A DNA stretch of 64,000 nt, taken from positions 60,119 through 124,118 of the forward strand of contig CAJJCZ010000009.1 in NCBI GenBank assembly GCA_905182795.1. Direction: 5' to 3'. The stretch comes from an uncultured bacterium (GTDB lineage Bacteria > Fidelibacterota > Marinisomatia > Marinisomatales > Marinisomataceae). Of the stretch, positions 52,900 through 62,516 are shown piece by piece. A program made the translations under genes and the position numbers. The notes beneath the pieces are model-generated. The model was given only the letters and a program-made list of their open reading frames with translations, did not search any database and was not told the DNA's origin. How positions within the stretch are numbered: the stretch's first letter is position 1; the number at the start of each line of letters is the position of its first letter.

Positions 52900-55277
52900 T
52901 GAAAGTTTCTTTATCGTGGCTCAAACGCTTTGTTGATTTTGAATATTCTTCATCTGAACTCGCAGACAAGCTAACTATGCAAGGATTTGAATCTGAGGTA
53001 GTTACTGACTTTAGCGCACTCGACAACATTGTTGTAGGAGAGGTTAAATCTGCTGAAAAACACGCAGACGCTGATAAGTTAAAGGTTTGTACCGTTACAG
53101 ATGGAAAAGACTCATATAACGTCGTTTGTGGCGCACCCAATGTTGATAAAGGTCAAAAAATTGTATTTGCTAAGGTAGGCGCTATATTAGCTGGAGATTT
53201 CAAGATTGGAAAAGCAAAAATTAGAGGTGTTGAAAGTTTTGGAATGATTTGCTCTGAAAGAGAGTTGGGAATATCGGAAGAACATGATGGTATCATGGTT
53301 TTAGACAATTCCTGCGAAGTAGGTGCAAAGATTGATACTATCTTAGGTGAAACTTATGATGCTATCGATGTAGAAGTTACTCCAGATAAAGCATTCGCAT
53401 TAAGTCATCGTGGGATTGCAAGAGAAATTGCTGCCATGTCAGGTTCTAAGCTTAAAACGCCGATTGAAGTATCGAAGATTGCCTCCAAAGGAAAAGATGT
53501 TGTGAAAATCGTATTGGATAAAAAAGGTGGATGTACTCGCTATATTGCAGGTACAATGAAAAATCTTACAGTTGGACCGTCACCTAAATGGCTTGGAGAT
53601 TATTTAAAGTCTGCAGGACAAAAAAGTATTAATAATTTAGTTGATATATCAAATTTCATGTTATTAGAAATTGGACACCCAACACATGTTTTTGACTTAA
53701 GTAAGCTTGCAAAGCCTACTATTGAGGTAAAATGGGCTAAAAAAGGCGAAAAATTTGATGCATTAGACGAAGAATCTTACAAGCTAGATACTGATCATCT
53801 TGTTATAACAGATTCTGTCAACACTATTGCCTTAGCGGGAATTATTGGAGGAAGAGATAGCGCTGTTTCCGATTCAACAACAGAAGTATTAATTGAGAGC
53901 GCTTATTTTGATCCAGTTGTTATAAGAAAAGGATCTAAAAAATTAAATTTATTATCTGAAGCATCTAGACGTTTTGAAAGAGGCGCAGACCCCGAAGCGA
54001 CCTTAGAAGCTTTTTATATGATTGTAGGTCTTATGACTGAAATAGCAGGAGGTACATTAGAATCACTTATTACTGATGAATCTACTATGGATACAACCTT
54101 GCATAAAGTGTCTCTGTCAGAAGATAAGTTATTGAAATATACAGGTCAGGAGATAGATCATAAATCTGTCAGTTCAATACTTAATGGACTCTATATTGAC
54201 CATGATAAATCAAAAACAGGTTGGGATTGTATTATTCCATCTTTCAGACATGATGTAAAACATGAAACAGATCTTATCGAGGAAGTTTTACGTTGCTATG
54301 GTTATGAAAATATTAAATCTTCTTACAGTTTTTCATCTCAAATGCAATATGCTAACGACGAAGAACAACCGTTGTTTGAGTTAAAACAATATTTGTCTTC
54401 TTTAGGTTTTAATCAATGCTACAATAATTCATTACAAGATATTGAAGAGGTAAAGGCTTTCGGTATTAATCCTGTTTCCGTTATGAATCCATCTTCAGAA
54501 AGAATGAATACATTACGTACAACTCTTCATCGCGGCTTATTAGAAAATTTAGATTTTAACTTTAAAAATGGTTCAGCTGATACATTAATCTATGAGCATG
54601 GAACTGTATTTGAGAAAAAAGGAGATACTTTAAAAGATATTGATCAAGTCAGTAATTTCTCCTGCTTAGTTCATGGAAATTTCTATGAAAAAAATGTTCA
54701 CTTCAATGACGTGGAAAGTAACTTTTTCTTATTGAAAGGTATTGCAACAAACGCATTTGAAACCCTAACTAAAGCCAAAGTTAAATTTATAAAAGACGAG
54801 AATTCTTATTGCGATGTATTTTATCGCATTGTTGACAATAAAAAGAATACCGTAGGCTCTATAGGGGTTATAGCAAACTCTTTTCTTGATAAGCTAGATA
54901 TTGCTCACAAGACAGATGTTTGTGTTATGGATATCAACACGACTTTCTTTACAGAGCATTTTAATCATAGTGTTAAGGTGAAAGATGTTATTCTATATCC
55001 TGCAGTTAACAGAGATTTAAACTTCAAGTTGGACAGTACTGCAAATTTAGGCGAAGTATGTTCTACGATGAAATCGGTAAATCAATCAATATTACAAGAT
55101 GTATGGCCTGTTGATATTTATCAATCAAAAAAAGAGAAAGATAAGAAGAACGTACTCTTTAAATTGTCATTTCAGAATGTTAAGAAAACACTTGAAGACA
55201 ATGATGTAAATTCAATTATTGCAGAAATTATAAGCATTGTTACAAAGAAATTTAATGCTAAATTAAGAGATAATTAA
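52899..55277 (+). CDS. pheT: Phenylalanyl-tRNA synthetase beta subunit
   Basis: Editing and tRNA-binding subunit. 792 residues, full length. The N-terminal 'LSWLKRFVDFEYSSSEL' start, an EMAP-type tRNA-binding domain (about 40-150, 'HADADKLKVCTV' and 'VVCGAPNV'), the B3/B4 editing region, the class II-like fold and a C-terminal anticodon-binding ferredoxin-like domain ('YPAVNRDLNFKLD') are all visible. zapA follows after 13 bases. Confidence 0.95.
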   Translation: MKVSLSWLKRFVDFEYSSSELADKLTMQGFESEVVTDFSALDNIVVGEVKSAEKHADADKLKVCTVTDGKDSYNVVCGAPNVDKGQKIVFAKVGAILAGDFKIGKAKIRGVESFGMICSERELGISEEHDGIMVLDNSCEVGAKIDTILGETYDAIDVEVTPDKAFALSHRGIAREIAAMSGSKLKTPIEVSKIASKGKDVVKIVLDKKGGCTRYIAGTMKNLTVGPSPKWLGDYLKSAGQKSINNLVDISNFMLLEIGHPTHVFDLSKLAKPTIEVKWAKKGEKFDALDEESYKLDTDHLVITDSVNTIALAGIIGGRDSAVSDSTTEVLIESAYFDPVVIRKGSKKLNLLSEASRRFERGADPEATLEAFYMIVGLMTEIAGGTLESLITDESTMDTTLHKVSLSEDKLLKYTGQEIDHKSVSSILNGLYIDHDKSKTGWDCIIPSFRHDVKHETDLIEEVLRCYGYENIKSSYSFSSQMQYANDEEQPLFELKQYLSSLGFNQCYNNSLQDIEEVKAFGINPVSVMNPSSERMNTLRTTLHRGLLENLDFNFKNGSADTLIYEHGTVFEKKGDTLKDIDQVSNFSCLVHGNFYEKNVHFNDVESNFFLLKGIATNAFETLTKAKVKFIKDENSYCDVFYRIVDNKKNTVGSIGVIANSFLDKLDIAHKTDVCVMDINTTFFTEHFNHSVKVKDVILYPAVNRDLNFKLDSTANLGEVCSTMKSVNQSILQDVWPVDIYQSKKEKDKKNVLFKLSFQNVKKTLEDNDVNSIIAEIISIVTKKFNAKLRDN

Positions 55278-55290
55278 TAGGAAGAAAATT

Positions 55291-55584
55291 ATGGAAGATT
55301 CAGAAAAAAAAGTTGTAAAAGTTAGAATTTTTGGCCAAGAATATTCTATTCGCGCTACTGTAAATGAAGCTCACATAAGAGAATGTGCTGCATTAGTAGA
55401 TAAGAAGATGGCTGAAATCCAAAGATCTGCACCTTCATCCTTAAATGCGTCTAAAATAGCTATTTTAGCTGCAATGAATATCTCTGATGAGTTAATGAGC
55501 GCACAAAGAGGAGAATACTCCTTTAAGGGCGAAGTAGAATCAAAGATTAAATCTTTGGTCGAACGTATTGAAGAAATAGTTTAA
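55291..55584 (+). CDS. zapA: Cell-division protein ZapA
   Basis: 97 residues. Promotes FtsZ filament bundling at the division site. 'VKVRIFGQEYSIRA' is the N-terminal beta hairpin and 'ALVDKKMAEIQ' opens the coiled-coil helix, as in ZapA. The pheT-zapA pairing is widely conserved, which supports the call for a short sequence. Confidence 0.88.
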   Translation: MEDSEKKVVKVRIFGQEYSIRATVNEAHIRECAALVDKKMAEIQRSAPSSLNASKIAILAAMNISDELMSAQRGEYSFKGEVESKIKSLVERIEEIV

Positions 55585-55603
55585 AAAGCAGGAGAGAGGT
55601 TTC

Positions 55604-56479
55604 ATGTTGGATACAAAAATTTTATCAGGGATAGAAGCAAGTCATGCTCTCTATGATAGTTTACATGATCGCATCCATGCCTTAAAAGAAGGAGGTATTA
55701 CTCCTGGATTAGCAGCTATTTTAGTTGGAGAAGACCCTGCCTCACAAATTTATGTTCGTAATAAAACGAAACGTTTTGATGCTCTAGGGCTTAAATCAGA
55801 TCTTTATCGTCTAGAAGCCTCTGTTTCAGAGCAAGAATTATTAGATTTAATTGCAAAAATTAATGCAGATGATAACTTTCATGGCATTTTAGTACAATTA
55901 CCACTACCAAAGCATATTGATAGCAATAAAGTTATTCATGCTATTGATCCTAAAAAAGATGTCGATGGGTTTCATCCAGAAAATGCTGGATTATTGTCGA
56001 TAGGTCGACCAAGGTTTGTTCCTTGTACTCCTAAGGGAATTATGTTCATGTTACAGCACTTTGACGTTGATTTAAACGGAAAACATGTTGTGGTAGTCGG
56101 TCGTAGTAATATTGTTGGAAGACCTGTCTCTGTTTTATCTAGTCTTAAATCTTTAGGAAATGCAACCGTAACGCTTTGTCATAGCGGTACATCTGATTTA
56201 AAGTATTTTACACAACAAGCTGATGTTGTAGTTGCGGCAATGGGTTCGCCAGAATTTTTAGATGCATCGTTTATTAAAGAGGGCGCTTGTCTTGTTGATG
56301 TCGGAATTAATCGTATTGAACGTGATGGTAAATCCGTTATTGTTGGAGATGTTAACCAATCAAGTGTGATGGGTAAAGCTAGCTCACTTACTCCTGTACC
56401 TAAAGGGGTCGGTCCTATGACAATAGCAATGTTAGTAGAAAACACTATTGTATCAGCAGAATTATTATTAATAAATTAA
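55604..56479 (+). CDS. folD: Bifunctional methylenetetrahydrofolate dehydrogenase / cyclohydrolase
   Basis: Interconverts 5,10-methylene-, methenyl- and 10-formyl-tetrahydrofolate. 291 residues. 'PGLAAILVGEDPASQIYVRNKTKR' region with the catalytic Lys (about 34-57), 'GILVQLPLPKHI' (about 94-105), 'DPKKDVDGFHPENAG' and the Rossmann 'VVVVGRSNIVGRPV' (about 161-174) and 'PVPKGVGPMTIAML' are all present. GAGAGAGG precedes the ATG. Arg codons shift from AGA to CGT from here on. Confidence 0.95.
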   Translation: MLDTKILSGIEASHALYDSLHDRIHALKEGGITPGLAAILVGEDPASQIYVRNKTKRFDALGLKSDLYRLEASVSEQELLDLIAKINADDNFHGILVQLPLPKHIDSNKVIHAIDPKKDVDGFHPENAGLLSIGRPRFVPCTPKGIMFMLQHFDVDLNGKHVVVVGRSNIVGRPVSVLSSLKSLGNATVTLCHSGTSDLKYFTQQADVVVAAMGSPEFLDASFIKEGACLVDVGINRIERDGKSVIVGDVNQSSVMGKASSLTPVPKGVGPMTIAMLVENTIVSAELLLIN

Positions 56480-56506
56480 TTTTTTACCAATATAAAGGCT
56501 TATAAA

Positions 56507-58294
56507 ATGAAAAAAGTAGCATTAACAATCATATCCTTATTATTTATGGGATGCACAGGTACTAATATTGATCAAGATGAAATAAAGCAAGCTAATCAAT
56601 TTTTTGAATCTATTTTTCAAGATAGAGTGCTCGACAGTCCTGAATTTCAAACAAGATTAGGTTATAAATCTAATTATGATCAATGGGATGATATTTCTTG
56701 GGCTAAGAAAAGGCGAGATATAAGAGATGCTGGTATTGATTTAGAGTATCTAAGAGATAATATTAATATCAATAAATTAGACGACAAAACGGTAATCAGT
56801 TATCGTTTAATGGAAAAATCTTTACAAAGAACAATAGATTCTGATCCATATTTATTTCGTGGATACCCAGTTACTCATCGTGGAGGAAAGCATTCCTCTA
56901 TTCCATCTTTTTTAATCAATTATCATTCGATGGATGATGAGAGAGATGTAAAAGATTATTTACAAAGATTGCGCAATATTGAACCATTGTTTGAAGACTT
57001 TATTAAAGAATTAAAAATAAGAGATGATCTTGGAACTATTGCACCAATGTTTGTTTATCCTAAAGCCATCGCTGTATGTGAAAATATTATATCAGGATAT
57101 CCATTTGAAGAAGTCAAACAGCAGAACGTTATTTATGAAGATTTTGTCACGAAAATAGAGGCATTAGATTTAACAGATGCAGTGAAATTGCGCTATAAAA
57201 GTGAAGCAGAAGCTATCTTAGTTACTGTAGTAAATTATTCTTATAGAACTTTAATCGACTTTCTTAGTGAGCAGCAATTAAAAGCTACTAACAATCATGG
57301 AGTTTGGAAGTATCCTGACGGAGCTGAATACTATCAATATAGCTTAGACAATTACACCACATTAGGTTTAACCGCAGAAGAAGTACATCAAGTTGGTTTA
57401 GATGAAGTTGCTCGTATTCATGAAGAAATTTATACTATTATGGAGACCGTTGCTTTTGAGGGTACTTTACAAGAATTTTTTGATTTCATGAGAACAGATC
57501 CACAGTTTTATTATCCAGAAGGACCTAAAGGACGTCAAATGTATTTAGATCAGGTTAATGTGGTCGTTGACACGATATCTGCTCGTATTGAAGAATTGTT
57601 TTATGGATTACCAAGCATTCCGCTTGTTGTAAAGGCTGTGGAGCCATATCGTGAAGCATCTGCTGGTATTGCATTTTATAGTCGAGGACAAGCTGATGGA
57701 AGTCGTCCTGGAATTTATTATGCTAACTTGTATAATATGCAAGATATGCCAATTTATAAATTAGAAAACTTAGCTTATCATGAAGCAATCCCTGGACATC
57801 ATATGCAGATTGCTATCGCATTAGAAGTAGAAGGGATGCCGAGCTTTAGAAAGTATGGTGGATATAGTGTATTTTCTGAAGGATGGGCACTCTACTCTGA
57901 GACACTTCCAAAAGAAATTGGTCTATACAAAGATCCGTATTCTGATTTTGGTCGTTTATCCGGAGAACTCTGGAGAGCATGTCGTTTAGTAGTAGATACT
58001 GGAATCCATCATTACAGATGGACCAGAGAAGAAGGGATTGATTATTATATGAACAACACAGCAAATCCAGAAGGAGATTGTGTTGGGATGGTAGAGCGTC
58101 ATATTGTATGGCCAGGTCAAGCTGTTTCTTATAAGATAGGTATGTTAAAAATTCAAGAATTACGTGCTTATGCTGAATCATCACTTGGTGATAGTTTTTC
58201 TCTTCAAGCATTTCATGATGTTGTGTTGAAAAACGGAGGTATGCCTATGGATATTCTCCAAGATCTTGTATATCAATGGGTTGAGAATCAGTAA
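56507..58294 (+). CDS. DUF885-family lipoprotein with metallopeptidase-like motif
   Basis: 595 residues. Lipobox 'LFMGC' at about 12-16 predicts an envelope lipoprotein. The DUF885 core carries 'LAYHEAIPGHHMQ' (HExxxGHH, about 423-435), with a later Glu in 'FSEGWALYSETLPKE' (about 455-469), consistent with a zinc metallopeptidase-like site. 'YREASAGIAFYSRGQADGSRPGIYY' covers the substrate groove. Peptide substrate is unproven. cutA follows after 5 bases. Confidence 0.87.
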   Translation: MKKVALTIISLLFMGCTGTNIDQDEIKQANQFFESIFQDRVLDSPEFQTRLGYKSNYDQWDDISWAKKRRDIRDAGIDLEYLRDNININKLDDKTVISYRLMEKSLQRTIDSDPYLFRGYPVTHRGGKHSSIPSFLINYHSMDDERDVKDYLQRLRNIEPLFEDFIKELKIRDDLGTIAPMFVYPKAIAVCENIISGYPFEEVKQQNVIYEDFVTKIEALDLTDAVKLRYKSEAEAILVTVVNYSYRTLIDFLSEQQLKATNNHGVWKYPDGAEYYQYSLDNYTTLGLTAEEVHQVGLDEVARIHEEIYTIMETVAFEGTLQEFFDFMRTDPQFYYPEGPKGRQMYLDQVNVVVDTISARIEELFYGLPSIPLVVKAVEPYREASAGIAFYSRGQADGSRPGIYYANLYNMQDMPIYKLENLAYHEAIPGHHMQIAIALEVEGMPSFRKYGGYSVFSEGWALYSETLPKEIGLYKDPYSDFGRLSGELWRACRLVVDTGIHHYRWTREEGIDYYMNNTANPEGDCVGMVERHIVWPGQAVSYKIGMLKIQELRAYAESSLGDSFSLQAFHDVVLKNGGMPMDILQDLVYQWVENQ

Positions 58295-58299
58295 AAAAT

Positions 58300-58617
58300 A
58301 TGATTATTATTAAAACAACATCCGATAGTCATAAGGCCATGAAAGATATCACTAATGCATTACTTAATAAGCGTTACGCTGCCTGTGTTAATATTGTTCC
58401 TCGTATGCGCTCAAAATACATCCTAGATGGACGTATTGTTGAGTCAAGAGAGGTTATGTTGCTTATCAAGACATCGCAAGATTTAGAGGCAAAGGTATAT
58501 GAAACGATTAAAGAGATGCATAACTATGATATTCCTGAGATTTCTACTGTCGAAACAAGCAATGTAGATAAAGATTATTTAAAATGGATTAATGAATCAC
58601 TTAATACAGAAAAATAA
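58300..58617 (+). CDS. cutA: CutA divalent-cation tolerance protein
   Basis: 105 residues, trimeric ferredoxin-like fold. 'NALLNKRYAACVNIVPRMRS' (about 19-38) with the conserved Cys-Val-Asn, 'EVMLLIKTSQDLEAKVYETIKEMH' region and 'YDIPEIS' (about 74-80) are the CutA signature. Linked with copper tolerance in E. coli; molecular role unsettled. Confidence 0.9.
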   Translation: MIIIKTTSDSHKAMKDITNALLNKRYAACVNIVPRMRSKYILDGRIVESREVMLLIKTSQDLEAKVYETIKEMHNYDIPEISTVETSNVDKDYLKWINESLNTEK

Positions 58618-58628
58618 AAGGATTAATA

Positions 58629-58772
58629 ATGAACGACAAAATATATAAAGCATCTATATGGTATAGAATTGAAAGGTTCTTTGATCGACATAATCATTTA
58701 ATGGAGTTTATCAGAACAATATTGGCACTGCTTGTGTTGACTTTACAGCTCTATATCATTTCAAAGTTATGA
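58629..58772 (+). CDS. 47-residue single-helix membrane protein
   Basis: A short frame between cutA and the MBL hydrolase. The N-terminal half is charged ('WYRIERFFDRHNHLMEF') and the C-terminal half is one hydrophobic helix (about 28-45). Its TGA overlaps the next ATG in an ATGATG junction, and AAAGGATTAATAATG places AAAGG before its start. Position and coupling suggest a real gene that helps or anchors the next product; function unknown. Confidence 0.6.
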   Translation: MNDKIYKASIWYRIERFFDRHNHLMEFIRTILALLVLTLQLYIISKL

Positions 58773-59875
58773 TGAGATTAGAAGAGTTGACTGAAGGAAA
58801 AATTTTAAAATATTTAGCATTTTTCTTTGCTTTTTTAATGCTATTAACTGCTGCAGTTGTCTTAACTATTAAGTCTCCTGGAAGCATTAAAGAACAATTA
58901 TATGATCGTGCAGTTAAACCCTTACTTGTAATTCCACCAAATCAACCTGATGTATTACGTATAGTTTATACGGGCGTAAGTACTCCAGTAACACCACATA
59001 TTGCGCAACAAAGCGTTGTAATATCGATTAATAGTAGTAATTATGTTTTTGATTCAGGGTCACGTTCTACAGCGAACTTTATATCACAAGGTACTTTAGA
59101 AGCAGCCTTTATTGAAGCGGTCTTTCTAACACATACCCATTCTGACCACATTGGAAGCTTAGGTGAGTTAGTATTATCATCCTGGGGGCGTGGACGAACA
59201 AGCGCAATGCCAGTATATGGTGCAACGCAATTAACGCAAAATGTTGTGGATGGATTTAATTTAGCCTATGAACCAGACAGAATGCATCGTGTTACTCATC
59301 ATGGAGAAGGTTTTTTCAATGCAGAACATGGATTATTAAAGGCTTATATATTTGATACGCCAACAAGTGAAATATCTGTCTTCAAAGATAGTAATATTGA
59401 AGTATTTGCTTTTGATGTACCGCATGGACCTGTGGATGGTTCAGTTGGATATCGTATTGTAGCGGGTAGTCGCTCTGTTATTATTTCAGGTGATACAGAT
59501 CTCATGGATGACTATAGTTTTGCAAATGGGGTAGATGTGTTGATTCATGAAGCAATTTTAGAACAAGAAAGTGAAGAAATTAGTCGTGCAGCATATCGCG
59601 TTGGTAATGATCGTATGGGAGTGGTATTTCATGATATTAAAAATTATCATGCCAATTTAATGGACTATGAAGATCAACCAGGATTATTAAGTCGTTTAGA
59701 AGGTATCGATATAGGAATGTTAGCATTGATTCATATCATTCCAGATAAAGACCAACCGATTGTTAAGCGTGTACTAAAACGCTTCAAGTCAGCATCCTCA
59801 CATGAAACAGTGATTGTTAAAGATAACATGGTAATGGAATTACCCTTAAACTCAGACAAGATTTTTATAAAATGA
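58769..59875 (+). CDS. Membrane-anchored metallo-beta-lactamase-fold hydrolase
   Basis: 368 residues. One N-terminal membrane helix (about 13-35) leads to an MBL fold with 'FLTHTHSDHIGSLGEL' (HxHxDH, about 121-136), 'DVPHGPVDGSVGYRI' and 'IISGDTDLMDDYSF' (metal Asp, about 242-255), and 'LIHEAILE'. The layout resembles RNase Z/arylsulfatase-like hydrolases facing the periplasm. Substrate unknown. It overlaps the small membrane gene and, by 4 bases, the nitroreductase. Arg codons are nearly all CGN. Confidence 0.82.
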   Translation: MMRLEELTEGKILKYLAFFFAFLMLLTAAVVLTIKSPGSIKEQLYDRAVKPLLVIPPNQPDVLRIVYTGVSTPVTPHIAQQSVVISINSSNYVFDSGSRSTANFISQGTLEAAFIEAVFLTHTHSDHIGSLGELVLSSWGRGRTSAMPVYGATQLTQNVVDGFNLAYEPDRMHRVTHHGEGFFNAEHGLLKAYIFDTPTSEISVFKDSNIEVFAFDVPHGPVDGSVGYRIVAGSRSVIISGDTDLMDDYSFANGVDVLIHEAILEQESEEISRAAYRVGNDRMGVVFHDIKNYHANLMDYEDQPGLLSRLEGIDIGMLALIHIIPDKDQPIVKRVLKRFKSASSHETVIVKDNMVMELPLNSDKIFIK

Positions 59876-60534
59876 ATATTATAGACAGCCTAAAATGGCG
59901 TTATGCCACTAAAAAATTTGATCCTAATAAAAAGGTAAGTGATGCTGATATTGCGACGATGAAAGAAGCAGTTCAGCTTACACCATCTTCTTATGGATTT
60001 CAGCTTTATAAAGTAGTTGTTGTTACCGATCAAAAAATGAAAGATAAGCTCTACAAAAAGTCTTATTATCAATCCCAAATTCGTGATTGCTCACATTTAT
60101 TTATATTCTGCAGCTATAAGAATGTAGAATCTAAGCATATTGACGAATTTATCGATCTGATGGAAGAGGGAAGACAAGATGATGATGAGCGTGGATATGT
60201 AGACAAAGTGAAGTCTAAAGCAAAGATTATGTTGTATGGAACCATTGCAAAAGCAGATATCGGACAACGCGATAAAACAGAAGCACTTCATTGGATGCAA
60301 AAACAGTGTTATTTAGCAGTATCGCAACTAATGGTAACTTGTGCAGATATGCGTATTGACTCCTGTCCCTTCGAAGGATTTAGTACTGAAGCCTATGATA
60401 AAATTTTAGATTTAGGCGATAAAAACTTAACCTCAACAGTCCTATTACCGGTTGGGTATCGCACAGAAGATGACCGTCACCAGTTTCGTACAAAAGTACG
60501 TAAACCTTTAGATAAACTTTTTGAGGATAAATAA
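59872..60534 (+). CDS. NAD(P)H-dependent nitroreductase-family oxidoreductase
   Basis: 220 residues. FMN-dependent flavoenzyme. 'WRYATKKFDPNKKVSD' (about 9-24) carries the FMN-binding Arg pair and 'LTPSSYGFQLYKVVVV' (about 36-51) the next flavin loop. 'DSCPFEGFSTEAYDKIL' and 'VLLPVGYR' complete the family pattern of NfsB/dihydropteridine-reductase-type proteins. Reduces nitro or quinone compounds in relatives. TAATG overlap with the next gene. Confidence 0.88.
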   Translation: MNIIDSLKWRYATKKFDPNKKVSDADIATMKEAVQLTPSSYGFQLYKVVVVTDQKMKDKLYKKSYYQSQIRDCSHLFIFCSYKNVESKHIDEFIDLMEEGRQDDDERGYVDKVKSKAKIMLYGTIAKADIGQRDKTEALHWMQKQCYLAVSQLMVTCADMRIDSCPFEGFSTEAYDKILDLGDKNLTSTVLLPVGYRTEDDRHQFRTKVRKPLDKLFEDK

Positions 60535-61403
60535 TGAATACAAAAATAGCAGCTATTGCAATAGTAATTTCACTTATAATCGCGACACTATTAATCAATG
60601 CAGGTAGTCAGGGAAGTATTATAGTAAATGGGTGGCCTTTATTTGCCATTTGTGCTCCGATTGGTTTCTTATTGCATTGGACATTTTTTATTCCATCTTA
60701 TGCACTTAAAACAGACCATTATTTTGATCTCATTGGTTCTACATCTTATGTGGCTACAGCTATCACTGCAGCGATGCTGAGCCCCTCACTTGATATGAGA
60801 GGTTTAATTATCTGCAGTATGGTTATCATTTGGGCTACACGTTTAGGTCTATTCTTATTTACTAGAATTAAACAAGATGGAAAAGATGTACGCTTAGATG
60901 TGATTAAAACAAAATTTATTCGCTTTTTAAATCTATGGACACTGGGCGGTTTATGGGTCTTAGTGACTATGGGGGCAGGTCTTGCTGCCATTACATCCCA
61001 AACCTCTTTAGATATAGGCTTACTAGGATATATTGGAATTGGATTATGGGTATTTGGTTTTATTGTTGAAGTCCTAGCTGACAGACAGAAAAGGCAGTTT
61101 AGAAAAGATCCAAGCAATAAAGGCAGATTTATTACAACAGGGGTATGGTCTTGGTCTCAACATCCTAATTATTTTGGTGAAATCACCTTATGGTTTGGTA
61201 TAGCTTTACTAGCATTTCCAGTACTTTCTGGATGGCAATTAGCCACCTTAGTATCACCTGTTTTCGTATATTTATTACTTACGAAGGTAAGTGGAATAAA
61301 TCTATTGGATGATATAGCTAAAGAAAGATGGGGTTCAGACTCAGAGTACTCAGCCTATACAAAAAGAACATCAAAATTAATCTTACTTCCTCCTAAGAAA
61401 TAA
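60534..61403 (+). CDS. DUF1295 steroid-reductase-like membrane protein
   Basis: 289 residues with about seven membrane helices. The C-terminal 'WSWSQHPNYFGEITLWFGIALLAFPVLSG' region (about 204-232) and 'KVSGINLLDD', 'SAYTKRTSKLILLPPKK' are typical of DUF1295, related to 5-alpha reductases and isoprenylcysteine methyltransferases. Substrate unknown. It overlaps the nitroreductase and probably shares its transcript. Confidence 0.85.
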   Translation: MNTKIAAIAIVISLIIATLLINAGSQGSIIVNGWPLFAICAPIGFLLHWTFFIPSYALKTDHYFDLIGSTSYVATAITAAMLSPSLDMRGLIICSMVIIWATRLGLFLFTRIKQDGKDVRLDVIKTKFIRFLNLWTLGGLWVLVTMGAGLAAITSQTSLDIGLLGYIGIGLWVFGFIVEVLADRQKRQFRKDPSNKGRFITTGVWSWSQHPNYFGEITLWFGIALLAFPVLSGWQLATLVSPVFVYLLLTKVSGINLLDDIAKERWGSDSEYSAYTKRTSKLILLPPKK

Positions 61404-61423
61404 GCATTGTGTAAATTTTATTC

Positions 61424-62446
61424 ATGAGATATTTATTCTATGTAAACCTTTCATACTCTTTTAGCGTTTTGCGACCAATTGAAATAGCTATTAATAGAGA
61501 AGGAGGTACTGTTGCTTGGTTTGTACCTGAGGGCAGTGAGGCGGAAAAATTTCTACAACCAGATGACCATCGTTTATTGACCAATAAAGCAGTAAAAGAG
61601 TTTGCAGCACATGCAACACTAGCGCCCGGTAATATCGTCCCTGATTTTTTTCCAGGAATCAAGGTTCAAGTATTCCATGGTTTCGATTCCGGTAAAAAGA
61701 ATAAGTTCAATATTCGTGGCTTGTTTGATTTATATTGCACACAAGGACCTAATATTACTCAAGGATTCGAACGTATCTCCGATGGAACCTGCGAGATCGT
61801 TGAAACCGGCTGGTCAAAGCTAGATCCATTATTTACACCTCATCCAGAGACAGATAAATTTCGTACAGACGCACCATTAATACTCTATGCACCAACCTTT
61901 TCTCCAAAGCTAACCAGTACATATGCTCTCTATGATCATATAAAAAAACTGTTAGAAGAGAAAGATTGGCAATGGATCGTGAAACTCCATCCCAAAGCAA
62001 CCGATGAAGAAGTATTGTTATATAAAGAATTGGCATGCGATAAATTACGTTTTGTTGAAACTGGGGAAGCTACTCCAATTTTACAAGCAGCCGATGTTAT
62101 TCTCTCTGACACCTCGTCAATTTTAGCGGAGTTTGCCTTACAAGATAAGTTGGCTATTGCATTTAATAGTAGACGTCCCGAACCTTGGATGTTACACTTT
62201 ACTGAAGCTCACTTATTAGAGGAGATTCTTGAGAAAGCACTATCATCTGATCAGGAACAATTATTCAAAGTAATTGAACATGGTAATGCGATTCATCCAT
62301 ATAAAGACGGCAAATCAAGCGAACGCGTATTAAGTGCGGTTAATTCTTTAATTGATAGGGGAATAGGGCATTTAAAAACAAAGCCATTGAACTTGATTCG
62401 TCGCTTAAAAATACGTAGAAAATTAAAGTATTATCATTGGACATAA
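61424..62446 (+). CDS. CDP-glycerol glycerophosphotransferase-like protein
   Basis: 340 residues. A GT-B-like fold with 'VQVFHGFDSGKKNKFNIRG' (about 87-105), 'GPNITQGF', 'LILYAPTFSPKL' (about 154-165), 'WIVKLHPKA' and 'ILSDTSSILAEFALQDK' (about 228-244). These are the landmarks of the glycerophosphotransferase/TagB-like family used for wall or capsule polymers. An isolated gene, with no other teichoic-acid gene nearby, so substrate is open. Basic C-terminus 'RRLKIRRKLK'. Confidence 0.78.
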   Translation: MRYLFYVNLSYSFSVLRPIEIAINREGGTVAWFVPEGSEAEKFLQPDDHRLLTNKAVKEFAAHATLAPGNIVPDFFPGIKVQVFHGFDSGKKNKFNIRGLFDLYCTQGPNITQGFERISDGTCEIVETGWSKLDPLFTPHPETDKFRTDAPLILYAPTFSPKLTSTYALYDHIKKLLEEKDWQWIVKLHPKATDEEVLLYKELACDKLRFVETGEATPILQAADVILSDTSSILAEFALQDKLAIAFNSRRPEPWMLHFTEAHLLEEILEKALSSDQEQLFKVIEHGNAIHPYKDGKSSERVLSAVNSLIDRGIGHLKTKPLNLIRRLKIRRKLKYYHWT

Positions 62447-62455
62447 ATTGATAAT

Positions 62456-62487
62456 AAAAAAGACGCTTTCGACCAAGCGCCTTTTTT
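62456..62487 (+). terminator. Intrinsic terminator after the glycerophosphotransferase gene
   Basis: Stem AAAAAAGACGCTT/AAGCGCCTTTTTT with one mismatched pair and a 6-base loop, ending in a T-run. The A-run on the other side could make it work for the convergent minus-strand gene too. Confidence 0.75.
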
Positions 62488-62516
62488 ATTTGAAGGTAAC
62501 TCTGAGAAATACTTAA

